Origin: CAYSPG01 sp964432885
GTDB taxonomy: Bacteria; Bacteroidota; Bacteroidia; AKYH767-A; OLB10
Reading direction: 5' to 3'
Assembly: GCA_964432885.1 (NCBI GenBank)
Contig: CAYSPG010000021.1
Span: 3,519 to 67,518 of the forward strand
DNA: 64,000 nt
Position numbers and translations under genes: made by a program. The notes beneath the pieces are model-generated. The model did no database searches. It saw only the letters and a program-made list of their open reading frames with translations, and was not told the origin of the DNA. Shown piece after piece: positions 19,095-28,012 of this stretch (position 1 is its first letter; every line of letters begins with the position of its first letter).

Positions 19095-19151
19095 GCCACA
19101 AAGGCTCTAAGACACTAAGAAAAAAACTTGGTGACTTAGTGTCTTAGTGGC
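19095..19151. repeat. GCCAC...GTGGC hairpin unit 1 (empty)
   Basis: A 57-bp unit: CTAAGACACTAAG (19107-19119) is perfectly complementary to CTTAGTGTCTTAG (19135-19147), and GCCAC/GTGGC close the outside. It begins nine bases after the kinase stop. An A-rich linker ending in ATAATAGTA (19152-19169) joins it to the next unit. Confidence 0.9.
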
Positions 19152-19169
19152 GAAAAAAAAATAATAGTA

Positions 19170-19200
19170 GCCACAAAGGCTCAAAGACTCTAAGATAAAA
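19170..19200. repeat. Left half of hairpin unit 2, upstream of the GxxExxY gene
   Basis: GCCACAAAGGCTCAAAGACT and onward repeats the left arm of unit 1. Its last 17 bases (AAGACTCTAAGATAAAA, 19184-19200) recur almost exactly after the gene at 19633-19650, like a duplicated target site. Confidence 0.85.
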
Positions 19201-19222
19201 ACACACAATTGAAGAATTACAA

Positions 19223-19615
19223 ATGAATTACATCCCATTATCTCAAGAGGAAGAAAGAACAGCTACAGCAATTGTAAATGCAGCTTTTAGGGTTCACAAG
19301 GAATTAGGCCCCGGATTGCTCGAAAAAGTTTATGAGGCCTGTATGGCTCATGTTTTAATTAAAGAAGGACATTTTGTAAAAAGGCAAATTGATATTCCAA
19401 TTGTATTTGAAGGACTGAAATTTGATGAGGGATTACGACTTGATTTGTTGGTTAATGATATTGGTATTGCCGAAATTAAAGCAGTAGATTTAATAAATCC
19501 TGTTTGGGAAGCACAAGTTTTATCGCATTTAAAACTAACGGGAATTCGACTTGGGTTTCTCGTAAATTTTAATGTGCCCTTAATTAAACAAGGAATTAAA
19601 CGATTTGTAATTTAG
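19223..19615 (+). CDS. GxxExxY-family PD-(D/E)XK nuclease-like protein
   Basis: A 130-residue protein of the GxxExxY (PDDEXK_3) family. The naming motif is at G31-E34-Y37 in ELGPGLLEKVYEA. The putative nuclease centre is D74 in GLRLDLLV, E84 and K86 in IAEIKAV, with Q98 in EAQVLSHLKL. All key positions are present, so it may be catalytically competent; the physiological role of the family is not established. The gene lies in the loop of one hairpin-repeat unit between a sensor kinase and its probable regulator, and is flanked by near-identical direct repeats (19184-19200 and 19633-19650). This layout suggests the gene and its repeats form one mobile or self-maintaining cassette. Start at ATG 19223. 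Confidence 0.93.
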   Translation: MNYIPLSQEEERTATAIVNAAFRVHKELGPGLLEKVYEACMAHVLIKEGHFVKRQIDIPIVFEGLKFDEGLRLDLLVNDIGIAEIKAVDLINPVWEAQVLSHLKLTGIRLGFLVNFNVPLIKQGIKRFVI

Positions 19616-19632
19616 AATAAAAAAATAAGATA

Positions 19633-19675
19633 AAGACTCAGAGAATAAAACTTAGTGCCTCTGTGTCTTAGTGGC
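19633..19675. repeat. Right part of hairpin unit 2, downstream of the GxxExxY gene
   Basis: AAGACTCAGAGAATAAAA (19633-19650) repeats the end of the left half in direct orientation. CTTAGTGCCTCTGTGTCTTA and GTGGC (19651-19675) form the complementary right arm of the unit. An A-rich ATATTATTG linker follows. Confidence 0.85.
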
Positions 19676-19689
19676 AAAAAAATATTATT

Positions 19690-19746
19690 GGCACAAAGGC
19701 TCTAATACACAAAGAAATAAACTTGGCGCCTTGGTGAATTAGTGGC
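19690..19746. repeat. Hairpin unit 3 (empty), immediately before the regulator gene
   Basis: A degenerate copy of unit 1: GGCACAAAGGCTCTAATACA ... TTGGTGAATTAGTGGC, 57 bp. Its A-rich linker ends in ATAAT and runs directly into the ATG of the response regulator at 19760. Confidence 0.85.
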
Positions 19747-19759
19747 AAAAAAAAATAAT

Positions 19760-20491
19760 ATGTCAAAACTAAAAATAGGAATTGTAGAAGACGAGCTACT
19801 GATTGCACGAAGCATTAAAGATACGCTTAACGAACTTGGTTACGACTACACCGAGCCGTGCATCAGCTATACCGAAGCAATTGAAATGATTGCTGAAGAA
19901 AAACCCGACATGCTTTTGCTTGACATAAACCTAAGCGGAAAAAAGGATGGCATTGATGTAGCTGCACACATAAACGAAAAATATAAAATACCTTTTATTT
20001 TTCTCACAGCCAACAGCGATGCCGCAACCATTGAACGTGCAAAAAAAGTAAAGCCTCATGCCTACTTGGTAAAACCATTTACAAAAGATGAGTTGTTTGC
20101 ATCCATAGAAATTGCATTCAGTAATTACAACAGCAAATCAAAACAGGAGCAAATTAATACGGCAACAAAAATTAACAATGCACTTTTTATAAGAGAGAAC
20201 AATGCATTTGTAAAAATTCTTTTTAGCGAAATTATTTTTATAGAGAGCCAGGAAAATTATGTCAAGGTGCATGCAACAGGCAACAAACGATTTATGTTAC
20301 GCTCCACGTTTACAGATTTTTTAGAGCAGTTACCCAACGATTTATTTTTCCGCACTGGCCGCAGTCATGCCGTGCAGTTAGAAATGGTAGAAAAAATTGA
20401 ACCTACAGAAGTTATGGTTGGCGGACAAAAAATTCCGCTGAGCAAAACCAATCGCGATGAGTTGTATCTGCGGTTGGGGATTAGGGAGTAA
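19760..20491 (+). CDS. LytTR-type response regulator
   Basis: About 243 residues. The receiver domain has the acidic pocket (VEDE), the phospho-acceptor aspartate in MLLLDINLSG, the threonine in FLTAN and the lysine in YLVKPFT. A LytTR DNA-binding domain follows (IIFIESQENYVKVHATG ... FFRTGRSHAVQLE). An in-frame GTG at 19742 belongs to hairpin unit 3, so ATG 19760 is taken as the start. It is the expected output partner of the sensor kinase upstream and probably shared its transcript before the repeat array appeared. Confidence 0.94.
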   Translation: MSKLKIGIVEDELLIARSIKDTLNELGYDYTEPCISYTEAIEMIAEEKPDMLLLDINLSGKKDGIDVAAHINEKYKIPFIFLTANSDAATIERAKKVKPHAYLVKPFTKDELFASIEIAFSNYNSKSKQEQINTATKINNALFIRENNAFVKILFSEIIFIESQENYVKVHATGNKRFMLRSTFTDFLEQLPNDLFFRTGRSHAVQLEMVEKIEPTEVMVGGQKIPLSKTNRDELYLRLGIRE

Positions 20492-20560
20492 AAAAATACA
20501 TTTTTCATTCTGAGAGATAAACCCTTTTGATAGAAATCAATTGACTGTTGCCGGGTTCTC

Positions 20561-20595
20561 TATTCGTAAATTCGTACTAATTCGTTTTCGTTGAT
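20561..20595. repeat. Dispersed ACGAATTAGTACGAAT repeat, copy 2 (inverted)
   Basis: Reverse complement matches 2281-2315 at about 32 of 35 bases. It lies in the 224-bp gap after the LytTR gene, in which no gene was found. Confidence 0.7.
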
Positions 20596-20715
20596 GCTCC
20601 CCTTCGTCACACCCATCCCCTTATCCCGTCACAGTTTCAGCCTGTTTTGTCACTCTTTTTTTTCCACGCAAGTGAGGCTTTACATATTTGAGCCACTATT
20701 TAAAAACAGTGTACG

Positions 20716-20913
20716 GTGGCAATTCTTGACTTGGATAAAACAATTTTAAGAAAAACAATTATAGGCATTACGTGCAGCGCGTGTGGAGGAAATTTAAAAC
20801 GCATGGAGAAAAAAACACTTACAGAGAAAGCCATAAGCGCAGTAACGTTTGGTAAAATAAATATACAGCAGTATGAATGTGATAATTGTAAAAAGCATTT
20901 TTTATTGGTATGA
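20716..20913 (+). CDS. Small zinc-ribbon-like protein
   Basis: A 65-residue frame from a GTG start. It carries two CxxC knuckles (ITCSACGGNL near residue 20 and CDNCKKHF near the end) separated by about 35 residues, the layout of a small zinc ribbon. Charged residues dominate the linker. There is no partner gene; it is followed at once by a hairpin repeat unit. Real small zinc-ribbon proteins of this style are frequent in the phylum, but the assignment rests on the cysteine pattern alone. Confidence 0.55.
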   Translation: MAILDLDKTILRKTIIGITCSACGGNLKRMEKKTLTEKAISAVTFGKINIQQYECDNCKKHFLLV

Positions 20914-20918
20914 AAAAA

Positions 20919-20983
20919 CTTAGAGTCTTTGTGTCTTAGTGGCAAAAAAATTATTAGTGCCACAAAGACACTAAGTCACGAAG
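20919..20983. repeat. Hairpin unit 4 of the GxxExxY-associated repeat, arms reversed
   Basis: CTTAGAGTCTTTGTGTCTTA + GTGGC (20919-20943), a 15-bp A-rich TTATTAGT linker, then GCCACAAAGACACTAAGTCA + CGAAG (20959-20983). This is the junction between two units (right arm, linker, left arm), the same linker type as at 19152-19169 and 19676-19689. No GxxExxY gene is attached here. Confidence 0.85.
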
Positions 20984-20989
20984 AACAAA

Positions 20990-21054
20990 ACTACTCAACA
21001 ACTTAATAACTCAATAACATAATAACCCAATAATTCAATAACTCAAACAAAAAT
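20990..21054. repeat. Degenerate AATAACTCAATAAC tandem repeat
   Basis: About five imperfect repeats of AATAACtCAATAAC lie in the leader of the 1538-residue T9SS gene. No hairpin or coding potential. Confidence 0.6.
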
Positions 21055-21060
21055 CAAACA

Positions 21061-24000
21061 ATGAAAAACTCAAATTTCCTCTTCAAAAAAATCATGTTTA
21101 CGATGGTGGCATGGTTAACAGCGTTTGTTGCTATGGCACAAACTGATGTGTATGTTGATGCATTAGCCACAGGAGCTAACAACGGTACCTCATGGGCTAA
21201 TGCCTATACCGACTTGAACACCGGTATTGCCACTGCCAATGCAGGTACAGGCGCATACAACATATATGTAGCACAAGGAAATTATTTTGCTTCGGCTGCT
21301 ACTCTTACAGGAAATCCCCTTCCTACTTCGGCTCCGCCATCACTCAATTATGCTTTTTGTATAAAGCGCGAAGGCATCAGGTTGTATGGTGGCTACGCAA
21401 CAGGTGGTGCAAGCCGCAATTTTAAAACCAACATTACTATTTTAAATGCAAACGGAAATTATCATGCTATGATAGTGTGCGGTTTAAACAGCGCATCCGA
21501 CAGCGTTGTTGTTGATGGCGTGCGAATGACTAATGGCAACAATAATACAGGAATGGGTTCGGGTAATGTAACTATAAACGGTGTGCAGGTTTTTAACGCG
21601 CAGGGAGCCGGTGTAAATGTAATGACAAGTACATCAGCAATAGCTTTTCGAAATTGCGATTTCAGAAGCAACTCAGGAGGCTATGGTGGTGGCGCTTTTG
21701 TTTTTAATGTTACCAATACTTCGTTTAATGATTGTATTTTTTATAGTAATACTTCTGCCGGTGGACCCGGTGGTGGAATGTGTATTCAAAACTCAACCGT
21801 TCTGATAAAGCAATGTATATTTGCCAATAACAGTGCAGCAGGATATTTTCAGGCTTCGGGTGGTGGATTGTTTACCGGTGCAACTTCAAATACTACAATA
21901 CTTAATTCCACATTTGCAAATAACACAGCGCCTGGCAGTGCAGCCACAGGACTTTCCATTTTACAGGATGCCGGTGCAGGTGTGTTAACAATTCGCAACA
22001 GCATACTATGGTCGGCTGATGCCACAAAAAATGTTTCGCTGGGTACTTATGATATTACTTATAGCGATGTTCTCCAGCCATCATCTCCAATTACAGGAAC
22101 GGGTAATATTAATACCGACCCTTTATTTGTAAATGCAAGCGACCCTGACGGTGTAGATAATTTTCTTACTACGGCTGATGATGGTATTTCATTATCAAAC
22201 AGCAGCCCTGCACGTGATATTGGAAACAATGCTGATATTCCTGCAGGTTTAGCAACAGACATAACAGGAGGCGGAAGAATTTTTCCGGCTATTGTTGACA
22301 TGGGTGCTTATGAAGGTAGTATTACAGCATCATCCAACTGCACCTATCCTGACTTAAATCTTTTTGCATCAGCAGGAGCAGTTTCTTATTCATGGACTGG
22401 CCCTAACGGGTTTACTTCTGCACAGCAAAATCCTGTTATAACAAATGCTACTGCAGTAAATGCAGGTGTATATACAGTGGTGGCAACTTCGGCAGCGGCA
22501 TTTACATCTTCAGCAACAACAACAGTTGTAATGAATAACTGGTACCAGGATTTAGATGGCGATGGGAAAGGAAATGCGGCAGTTATTTTAATATCATGCA
22601 CACAGCCCTCAGGCTATGTTTCTAATAATACCGATTGTAATGACAATGCTCCTGCAGTAAATACACCTGCAACGGCAGTGCTTTCAGGTTCAGGGGCTAT
22701 ATGTCATGGCAACTCAAAAACACTTACAATAACTTGCACAGGCACAGGCCCGTTTAGCGGAACACTTTCTGACGGAACACCATTTAGTAATGCAACAAGT
22801 CCTGTAACTGTAAACGTTTCTCCTGTCGTTGCATCAACAACATATTCCATTGCAACGTTTGCTGATGTGTATAATGCATGTCCTCCAACTTTTTCGGGTT
22901 CGGCAACAGTAACTGTAACAGGCATACCACCCACAACATCAGGTGGCAGCACTACAGGGCCGGGCATAGTAAATCTTTCTGCATCGGGTAGTGGTACATT
23001 AAACTGGTATGATGACCCTACTGCAGGAAATCTTGTAAATACAGGTTCAACATACAGTCCATTTATTTCTTCAACACAAACATTTTACGTAAGCAATACT
23101 GATGGAAGTAGTGGTTCGAACACAATTGGAGTACCTGCACCTATAACAAATACAACAAATACAGCTCCTATAACACGGGGTATGGCATTTAGCGTTGCCG
23201 CTAATTGTGTGCTTAACTCTATTACACTGTACCCTACTGCTACCGGAAGCGGTAGCATTCAAATTAGAACATCAGGAGGAACTACGTTGTTAAGTGTAAA
23301 TTATACGGTTGCGGCTGCTGAAGTAAATACTGCAAAGGTTATTTCCATTAACTATTCGTTTACTCCCGGTAGCTATACTCTTACTCGAGTGTTAGGACCT
23401 GCTTCAAAATATGAGAATGCAGGCATGGCATTTCCTTATTCAGCGGCTGGCAGTCCGCTTATTATTAACTCCTCCATTGGTGGTGCATTTTATTGGTATT
23501 TTTATAACTGGCAGGTATCCTATAACAACCAGTGTATTAGCAGCCGCACACCTGTAACAGCAACATACATCAACAGCAATGTAACATGGTATTTAGATGC
23601 TGATAATGATGGTTGGTATGCTAATACACAAGTAGCAGGAACAAGCCCCGGTGCAGGATGGACAGATATTTTACCTGCAAATGGCAGCGGTGATTGTGAT
23701 GACAACAGCAATACTGTTTATCCCGGTGCAACCGAAATACTTTGCAACAGCATTGACGAAAACTGCAATGGCATGGCCGATGATGGTACACCAAGCACAG
23801 CAGCAACAGCAGCAGCAAGCGATGCTTTCTTGAATGAAATTTGTTTAGGAGGTTCAACCAATCTCTCGCTTACAGGCGGAAGCTTAGGAACAGGCGCTAC
23901 ATGGAAATGGTACAGCGGAAGCTGCAACGGAACTTTTGTTGGAAGCGGAACTAACATAAACGTAACCCCAACAACAACCACAACCTATTTTGTAAAAGCA

Positions 24001-25677
24001 GACGGAGCATGTAACACCACAACTTGTGTGCAGGTAAGCATTGCTGTTAAAACTGCTCCTCCATCTGCCAATGTGGTGGTTCCTCCAATTATTAATTTGC
24101 CAACACATGCCTGCAATGGTACCAGTGTTGCCAACATTAATGTGCCTAATGTTCCCAATGCATCGCATTATATTTGGGATGGCCCAACAGGAACAACATT
24201 TAACGGAACACCCAATACTTATATTAATTCTACACCAACAGCCAATATTGTTTTTGGCAACCCAAGTGGTTCCGGATACTATATAGGTGTGCAGGCATCT
24301 AATGCATGCGGAGTTACTGTACGCAAAACACAATGGGTGCGCAACTCGGTAGGTGTTCCCGCATCGGTTGATCCTGCTACAGCGGGACTATCAACTTATT
24401 GCCCAAATTCCACAGCAACATTCTCATGCCCGTTAGTAACCGGTGCAACAAATTATGGCTGGAGCATTACAGGTGATGCAACAGTAACTCCATCTGGCAA
24501 TACTGTTACAGTAAACTTTGGCGCGGCATGGACAACAGGAACATTATGCGTAACAGCATTAACGCCATGCTTTACATCAGGATTAAAATGCATGTCGTTA
24601 GGTTCTACTCTCGCAACAGCGTATGTTCCTACAGGCACATTTACGGTGTGTCCTTTAAGTTCGCAAACATATACAGTACCTGCATCGGCAAACATTGCCT
24701 CTTATTCATGGACATTGCCACCTAATGCAACCGGAAGCTCATCAACCAATAGCATTAATGTAAGTTTCCTTAGTGGGTTTAGCGGTGGAGATATTTGTGT
24801 AACTGCAACTACAGTTTGCGGCACTGTGCTAACTACAAAATGTAAAAGCATAATCAGCGGTTCGGCAACTACACCTGCAAGTATAGCTGGTCCAACAAAT
24901 GGTTTGTGCACACAAACTATACTATACTCATGCCCGGCTGATGCAGGCGCAACATTTGCATGGACAGTGCCACCAACCGCTACCATTAACAGCGGACAAG
25001 GAACCAATGCCGTGAGCGTAACTTTTGGAACTTTTACAACAGGTGCAGTTTGTGTAACTGCAAACAATGGCTGCGGTGTAAGTCCGTCAAAATGCATCAC
25101 AGTTAAAGGAGGCCCTAAAACACCGGGTGCAATAACTGCCATACCCGGTTCGTGGTGCGCCAATACTTCAGGTGTTGAATTTAGTGTAGATGTAGCTCCT
25201 TTATCAGGTGGAGCATATACTTTAAGTTGGCAGCAACCTAACGCATCAGTGGCAACGTATGTATTGGGCGGTGGTAATTCAACAAGTTTAATTTTAAATT
25301 GGATTACAGGCAGCGGCCCGGTTAATGTTACTGCATCCAATGCCTGTGGAAATTGCACACGCATGAGCACACAGGGAAACTCTTGTCGTGAAGAAGGAGA
25401 GGAAAATGTTCAGTTGGCAGTTAACAGTTTGCAATTGTCAGCATACCCAAATCCCGTTCACGATATTTTGAATATTAAATTTTATTCTGAAATGGATGAA
25501 ACAACTTTTATTCAACTACTTGATGTAGCAGGAAAAGTTGTGATGACACAAACTATAAATACAATTGCAGGAGATAACAACACCTTTCTGGATGTGAGCA
25601 AACTTGCAAAAGGAATTTATTTACTAAACATTAAATCAGAAAATATAACAGGAAATAAAAAAGTTGTAATTGAATAG
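21061..25677 (+). CDS. Giant T9SS-secreted protein: beta-helix, MopE-like and Ig/PKD-like modules
   Basis: The 1538-residue product has a signal peptide (MVAWLTAFVAMA-Q after an N-terminal basic stretch). A right-handed parallel beta-helix follows (about 30-420; repeats like CIFYSNTSAGGPGGG). Calcium-binding-like acidic loops (YQDLDGDGKGN near 495, CNDNAP, LDADNDGWY) and a MopE-like motif (DCDDNSNTVYPGATEILCN near 878, with DENCNG) come next. Several PKD/Ig-like repeats with paired cysteines then lead to a T9SS type A sorting domain (AYPNPVHDILNIK ... LAKGIYLLNIK). Just before that domain, QLAVNSLQLS looks translated from a simple dispersed repeat. It is probably a surface adhesin or matrix protein; the ligand is unknown. 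Confidence 0.9.
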   Translation: MKNSNFLFKKIMFTMVAWLTAFVAMAQTDVYVDALATGANNGTSWANAYTDLNTGIATANAGTGAYNIYVAQGNYFASAATLTGNPLPTSAPPSLNYAFCIKREGIRLYGGYATGGASRNFKTNITILNANGNYHAMIVCGLNSASDSVVVDGVRMTNGNNNTGMGSGNVTINGVQVFNAQGAGVNVMTSTSAIAFRNCDFRSNSGGYGGGAFVFNVTNTSFNDCIFYSNTSAGGPGGGMCIQNSTVLIKQCIFANNSAAGYFQASGGGLFTGATSNTTILNSTFANNTAPGSAATGLSILQDAGAGVLTIRNSILWSADATKNVSLGTYDITYSDVLQPSSPITGTGNINTDPLFVNASDPDGVDNFLTTADDGISLSNSSPARDIGNNADIPAGLATDITGGGRIFPAIVDMGAYEGSITASSNCTYPDLNLFASAGAVSYSWTGPNGFTSAQQNPVITNATAVNAGVYTVVATSAAAFTSSATTTVVMNNWYQDLDGDGKGNAAVILISCTQPSGYVSNNTDCNDNAPAVNTPATAVLSGSGAICHGNSKTLTITCTGTGPFSGTLSDGTPFSNATSPVTVNVSPVVASTTYSIATFADVYNACPPTFSGSATVTVTGIPPTTSGGSTTGPGIVNLSASGSGTLNWYDDPTAGNLVNTGSTYSPFISSTQTFYVSNTDGSSGSNTIGVPAPITNTTNTAPITRGMAFSVAANCVLNSITLYPTATGSGSIQIRTSGGTTLLSVNYTVAAAEVNTAKVISINYSFTPGSYTLTRVLGPASKYENAGMAFPYSAAGSPLIINSSIGGAFYWYFYNWQVSYNNQCISSRTPVTATYINSNVTWYLDADNDGWYANTQVAGTSPGAGWTDILPANGSGDCDDNSNTVYPGATEILCNSIDENCNGMADDGTPSTAATAAASDAFLNEICLGGSTNLSLTGGSLGTGATWKWYSGSCNGTFVGSGTNINVTPTTTTTYFVKADGACNTTTCVQVSIAVKTAPPSANVVVPPIINLPTHACNGTSVANINVPNVPNASHYIWDGPTGTTFNGTPNTYINSTPTANIVFGNPSGSGYYIGVQASNACGVTVRKTQWVRNSVGVPASVDPATAGLSTYCPNSTATFSCPLVTGATNYGWSITGDATVTPSGNTVTVNFGAAWTTGTLCVTALTPCFTSGLKCMSLGSTLATAYVPTGTFTVCPLSSQTYTVPASANIASYSWTLPPNATGSSSTNSINVSFLSGFSGGDICVTATTVCGTVLTTKCKSIISGSATTPASIAGPTNGLCTQTILYSCPADAGATFAWTVPPTATINSGQGTNAVSVTFGTFTTGAVCVTANNGCGVSPSKCITVKGGPKTPGAITAIPGSWCANTSGVEFSVDVAPLSGGAYTLSWQQPNASVATYVLGGGNSTSLILNWITGSGPVNVTASNACGNCTRMSTQGNSCREEGEENVQLAVNSLQLSAYPNPVHDILNIKFYSEMDETTFIQLLDVAGKVVMTQTINTIAGDNNTFLDVSKLAKGIYLLNIKSENITGNKKVVIE

Positions 25678-25698
25678 TTAGTAAGCGATTGAAGCAAC

Positions 25699-25733
25699 AA
25701 GCCGTCTCTCATTGTGAGGGACGGCTTTTTTTT
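25699..25733 (+). terminator. Rho-independent terminator after the giant T9SS gene
   Basis: AAGCCGTC-T-CTCA / TGAG-G-GACGGCTT pairs into a 13-bp stem with a three-base loop, followed by eight T residues. It separates convergent genes. Confidence 0.85.
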
Positions 25734-25737
25734 AAAA

Positions 25738-27966
25738 TTATCTTACCATAATTTTTCCTGCTGTGCTTGTAGCATGGTCTGTAATCCGAAAAGTATAAAC
25801 TCCTTTGGAAAGGGGTTGTGTTTTTATTTCAAATGTTTTTTGTGTCGAAGTATTTAAAGTTTTTTCTAAAACTTTTCTTCCCATCACATCAAACATTTCA
25901 AAAATTGTTTTGGTTGATTGCGTATTTACAGAAACAAAAAAATTAGCCATGGCCGGATTGGGATAAATTAAAAACCCCAAATCATTTTCATTTTCTTTTA
26001 TTCCAACCACTCCGCCATTATCAGTAAACCGTTTTATAAACTCCTGATAATACTGGTTGGCAATATCACGGTCGTGGATCACAACTGTATTCTCATCATT
26101 TTTAAGATTGGCGCTGGTGCTCCAGTTGTGCGAACCTGTGAGTACGAGTGCATCACTTGTTGTGCTTGCCTGATCGGCAATTAAATATTTGTGATGCATT
26201 ATACCAGGTTGGCTTGCGTGGTCAAATAACAGTAAGTTGCCGCTCATAACCGGCTGTAAAATATTATACACTGTGCTGCTTCCACCTGATGAGTCATCAA
26301 GAATTCCTGCTGCAAAAACACCGTGATTTAAGATACGGTCTTCAATACCATACGCTAAATCGTAACGTGTAAACACAAGCAATGCAAAATACAATTCGTT
26401 ATCGGCTGTGTTAATGTTATTTAAAATCTGGTTGTTTACATTATCGCTTGGGCTAAAATAATTTTCGACACGCTTACCGCCAATTACAAATTCGTGCGGT
26501 GTATTATCTGCTTTATCTGGACCAAATTTTGCATTTGCAGCATTGGGTTGTGCACCGGTGCTTCCCCACATTTCTTCAAACTCAATGGTGTAACTGCGTG
26601 CCAATGCCTGATCCTGAAAAATAATTATGTTATTGGCATCATCATTCAACTGACCATCGGTAAAGTTGGTTGAGCCTGTAAGTACAATTGGCAAATCAGG
26701 ATTGGTTGCATTTGCGTCAATTACCAAAAACTTATTGTGCATAATACCATAATAACCAAACGGCAAAGTGGGCGATTGCACAACAGGTATTGAAGGATTT
26801 AATGTTGCCATACCGGCATTGGCATTGCTGCCATCGCAAATAATGCGCACTTGAACTCCATTGTTATAAGCATTATTAATTGCATTTGAAATTGCCGCAG
26901 TGTTTGTGTTATCAAAATTGTAAATGGCAATATCTAATGTTTGTTGCGCGCGACTAATGTATGCAGCCACCGTATCAGCAAATGCATTTGATAGTTGGGT
27001 GGAAAAATTGGTAGGTGCATTGGCATAAAAGGTGTTTACCGGCCGGTTAAAGTAAGCAGTAATTACGCCTGAAGAATTTGAAGCTGTTATAAAAACTTTT
27101 ACTCCTGAATACGCTGTATCATTTCCGTTTACCGAATATGCTTTTACATAAAACACTTCGGCAGGCAATGCTCCCGTGATAGTTACTGTATGATTAGTGC
27201 TGCCTCCGCTTCCGTTTAAAATTCCTAATTCAAGTAAAGGCGTTTTTCCGTACTCAATAAAAGTGGAGCCGGGTAAGTTGGTTGTATAGTTTACATCAAA
27301 GCCTGACGAAGAAATATTTTGCGACTGTGGTTGGGAGGTAATGTAAAAACTGCTGCTGATAAAAATATCGTTTGTATTGCGTGGCAAAAGTTGATACGAT
27401 GTTTGATATTGCGAACAAACAGCAATTATTGTTACGGCTGCAGTAGGAATTGGTTGTCCAACAAGATTTGTATTTCCTAAAATACGTACCTGCCCTGTTT
27501 CGCCATTGGCAGTAAAGCTATAATTGGCATTGCCGGCAAACACTCCGCCACCGTTTGTAAAAATTGCATTGTTAATTTGCACCATACGGCTTTCGGATTG
27601 TTCACTCAACTGATTTGGTGTTAACACAATGGGTGCGGGGTCGGGATTACCTGATGAGTTTATTGTGTGCGATGCAACAGGATTAAGTTCCATCAAATTA
27701 AAATAATCATCAATGGTTCCGGTAACGGTAATTATATCGCCACGTGTAACGGATGATAGCGATGAGCTAAAAACAGCAATGCCCGCAGTACCATCCTGCA
27801 TGTAACGTATGGTGCCAAATTCGGTACCATTAGTTACCACACCGCTAACTGTAACAATATTTCCAACGGATTGTGTGCGAGCAGCGGCTATAGTAATCAC
27901 TTGTGCATTTAAATAATTAAAGCAAAAAGTGGATAACAAAATAAATAACAGATTTAATTTTTTCAT
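25738..27966 (-). CDS. T9SS-secreted phospholipase D-like (putative nuclease) protein with OB-fold
   Basis: The 742-residue product has a signal peptide (... CFNYLNA-Q) and an OB-fold-like N-terminal domain (TVSGVVTNG ... IRYMQDGTAGIAVF), the type found in secreted nucleases. A fibronectin-like middle domain follows. Two complete PLD HKD motifs are present: HNKFLVID with GSTNF (about residue 407) and HHKYLIAD with GSHNW (about 590). It ends in a T9SS sorting domain (IYPNPAMANFFVSV ... LSKGVYTFRI). With both HKD halves intact it should be active on phosphodiesters, either nucleic acid or phospholipid. Its neighbours are a DUF5689 lipoprotein and a TonB receptor, which favours nucleic-acid scavenging. 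It has its own promoter-like element. Confidence 0.9.
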   Translation of the reverse strand: MKKLNLLFILLSTFCFNYLNAQVITIAAARTQSVGNIVTVSGVVTNGTEFGTIRYMQDGTAGIAVFSSSLSSVTRGDIITVTGTIDDYFNLMELNPVASHTINSSGNPDPAPIVLTPNQLSEQSESRMVQINNAIFTNGGGVFAGNANYSFTANGETGQVRILGNTNLVGQPIPTAAVTIIAVCSQYQTSYQLLPRNTNDIFISSSFYITSQPQSQNISSSGFDVNYTTNLPGSTFIEYGKTPLLELGILNGSGGSTNHTVTITGALPAEVFYVKAYSVNGNDTAYSGVKVFITASNSSGVITAYFNRPVNTFYANAPTNFSTQLSNAFADTVAAYISRAQQTLDIAIYNFDNTNTAAISNAINNAYNNGVQVRIICDGSNANAGMATLNPSIPVVQSPTLPFGYYGIMHNKFLVIDANATNPDLPIVLTGSTNFTDGQLNDDANNIIIFQDQALARSYTIEFEEMWGSTGAQPNAANAKFGPDKADNTPHEFVIGGKRVENYFSPSDNVNNQILNNINTADNELYFALLVFTRYDLAYGIEDRILNHGVFAAGILDDSSGGSSTVYNILQPVMSGNLLLFDHASQPGIMHHKYLIADQASTTSDALVLTGSHNWSTSANLKNDENTVVIHDRDIANQYYQEFIKRFTDNGGVVGIKENENDLGFLIYPNPAMANFFVSVNTQSTKTIFEMFDVMGRKVLEKTLNTSTQKTFEIKTQPLSKGVYTFRITDHATSTAGKIMVR

Positions 27967-27983
27967 TTTAGTTAATATAATTT

Positions 27984-28010
27984 CAAAGGTAAAATTTCTA
28001 GTTAATCAAA
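27984..28010 (-). promoter_or_regulatory. Promoter (-33 TTTG, -7 TACCTTTG) for the PLD-like gene
   Basis: On the minus strand TTTG (28007-28010) is followed after 15 bases by TACCTTTG (27984-27991), 18 bases before the ATG. This matches the Bacteroidota promoter layout with slightly short spacing. Confidence 0.5.
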
Positions 28011-28012
28011 AT

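Noticed and set aside
19095..19746. Regularly spaced repeats resembling a small CRISPR array
   Set aside because: Units are palindromic and degenerate, the 'spacers' are a conserved A-rich linker, and no cas genes are near.
24702..25370. 222-codon open frame on the minus strand
   Set aside because: Lies fully inside the giant T9SS gene; its translation is a low-complexity shadow of the repeated coding sequence.
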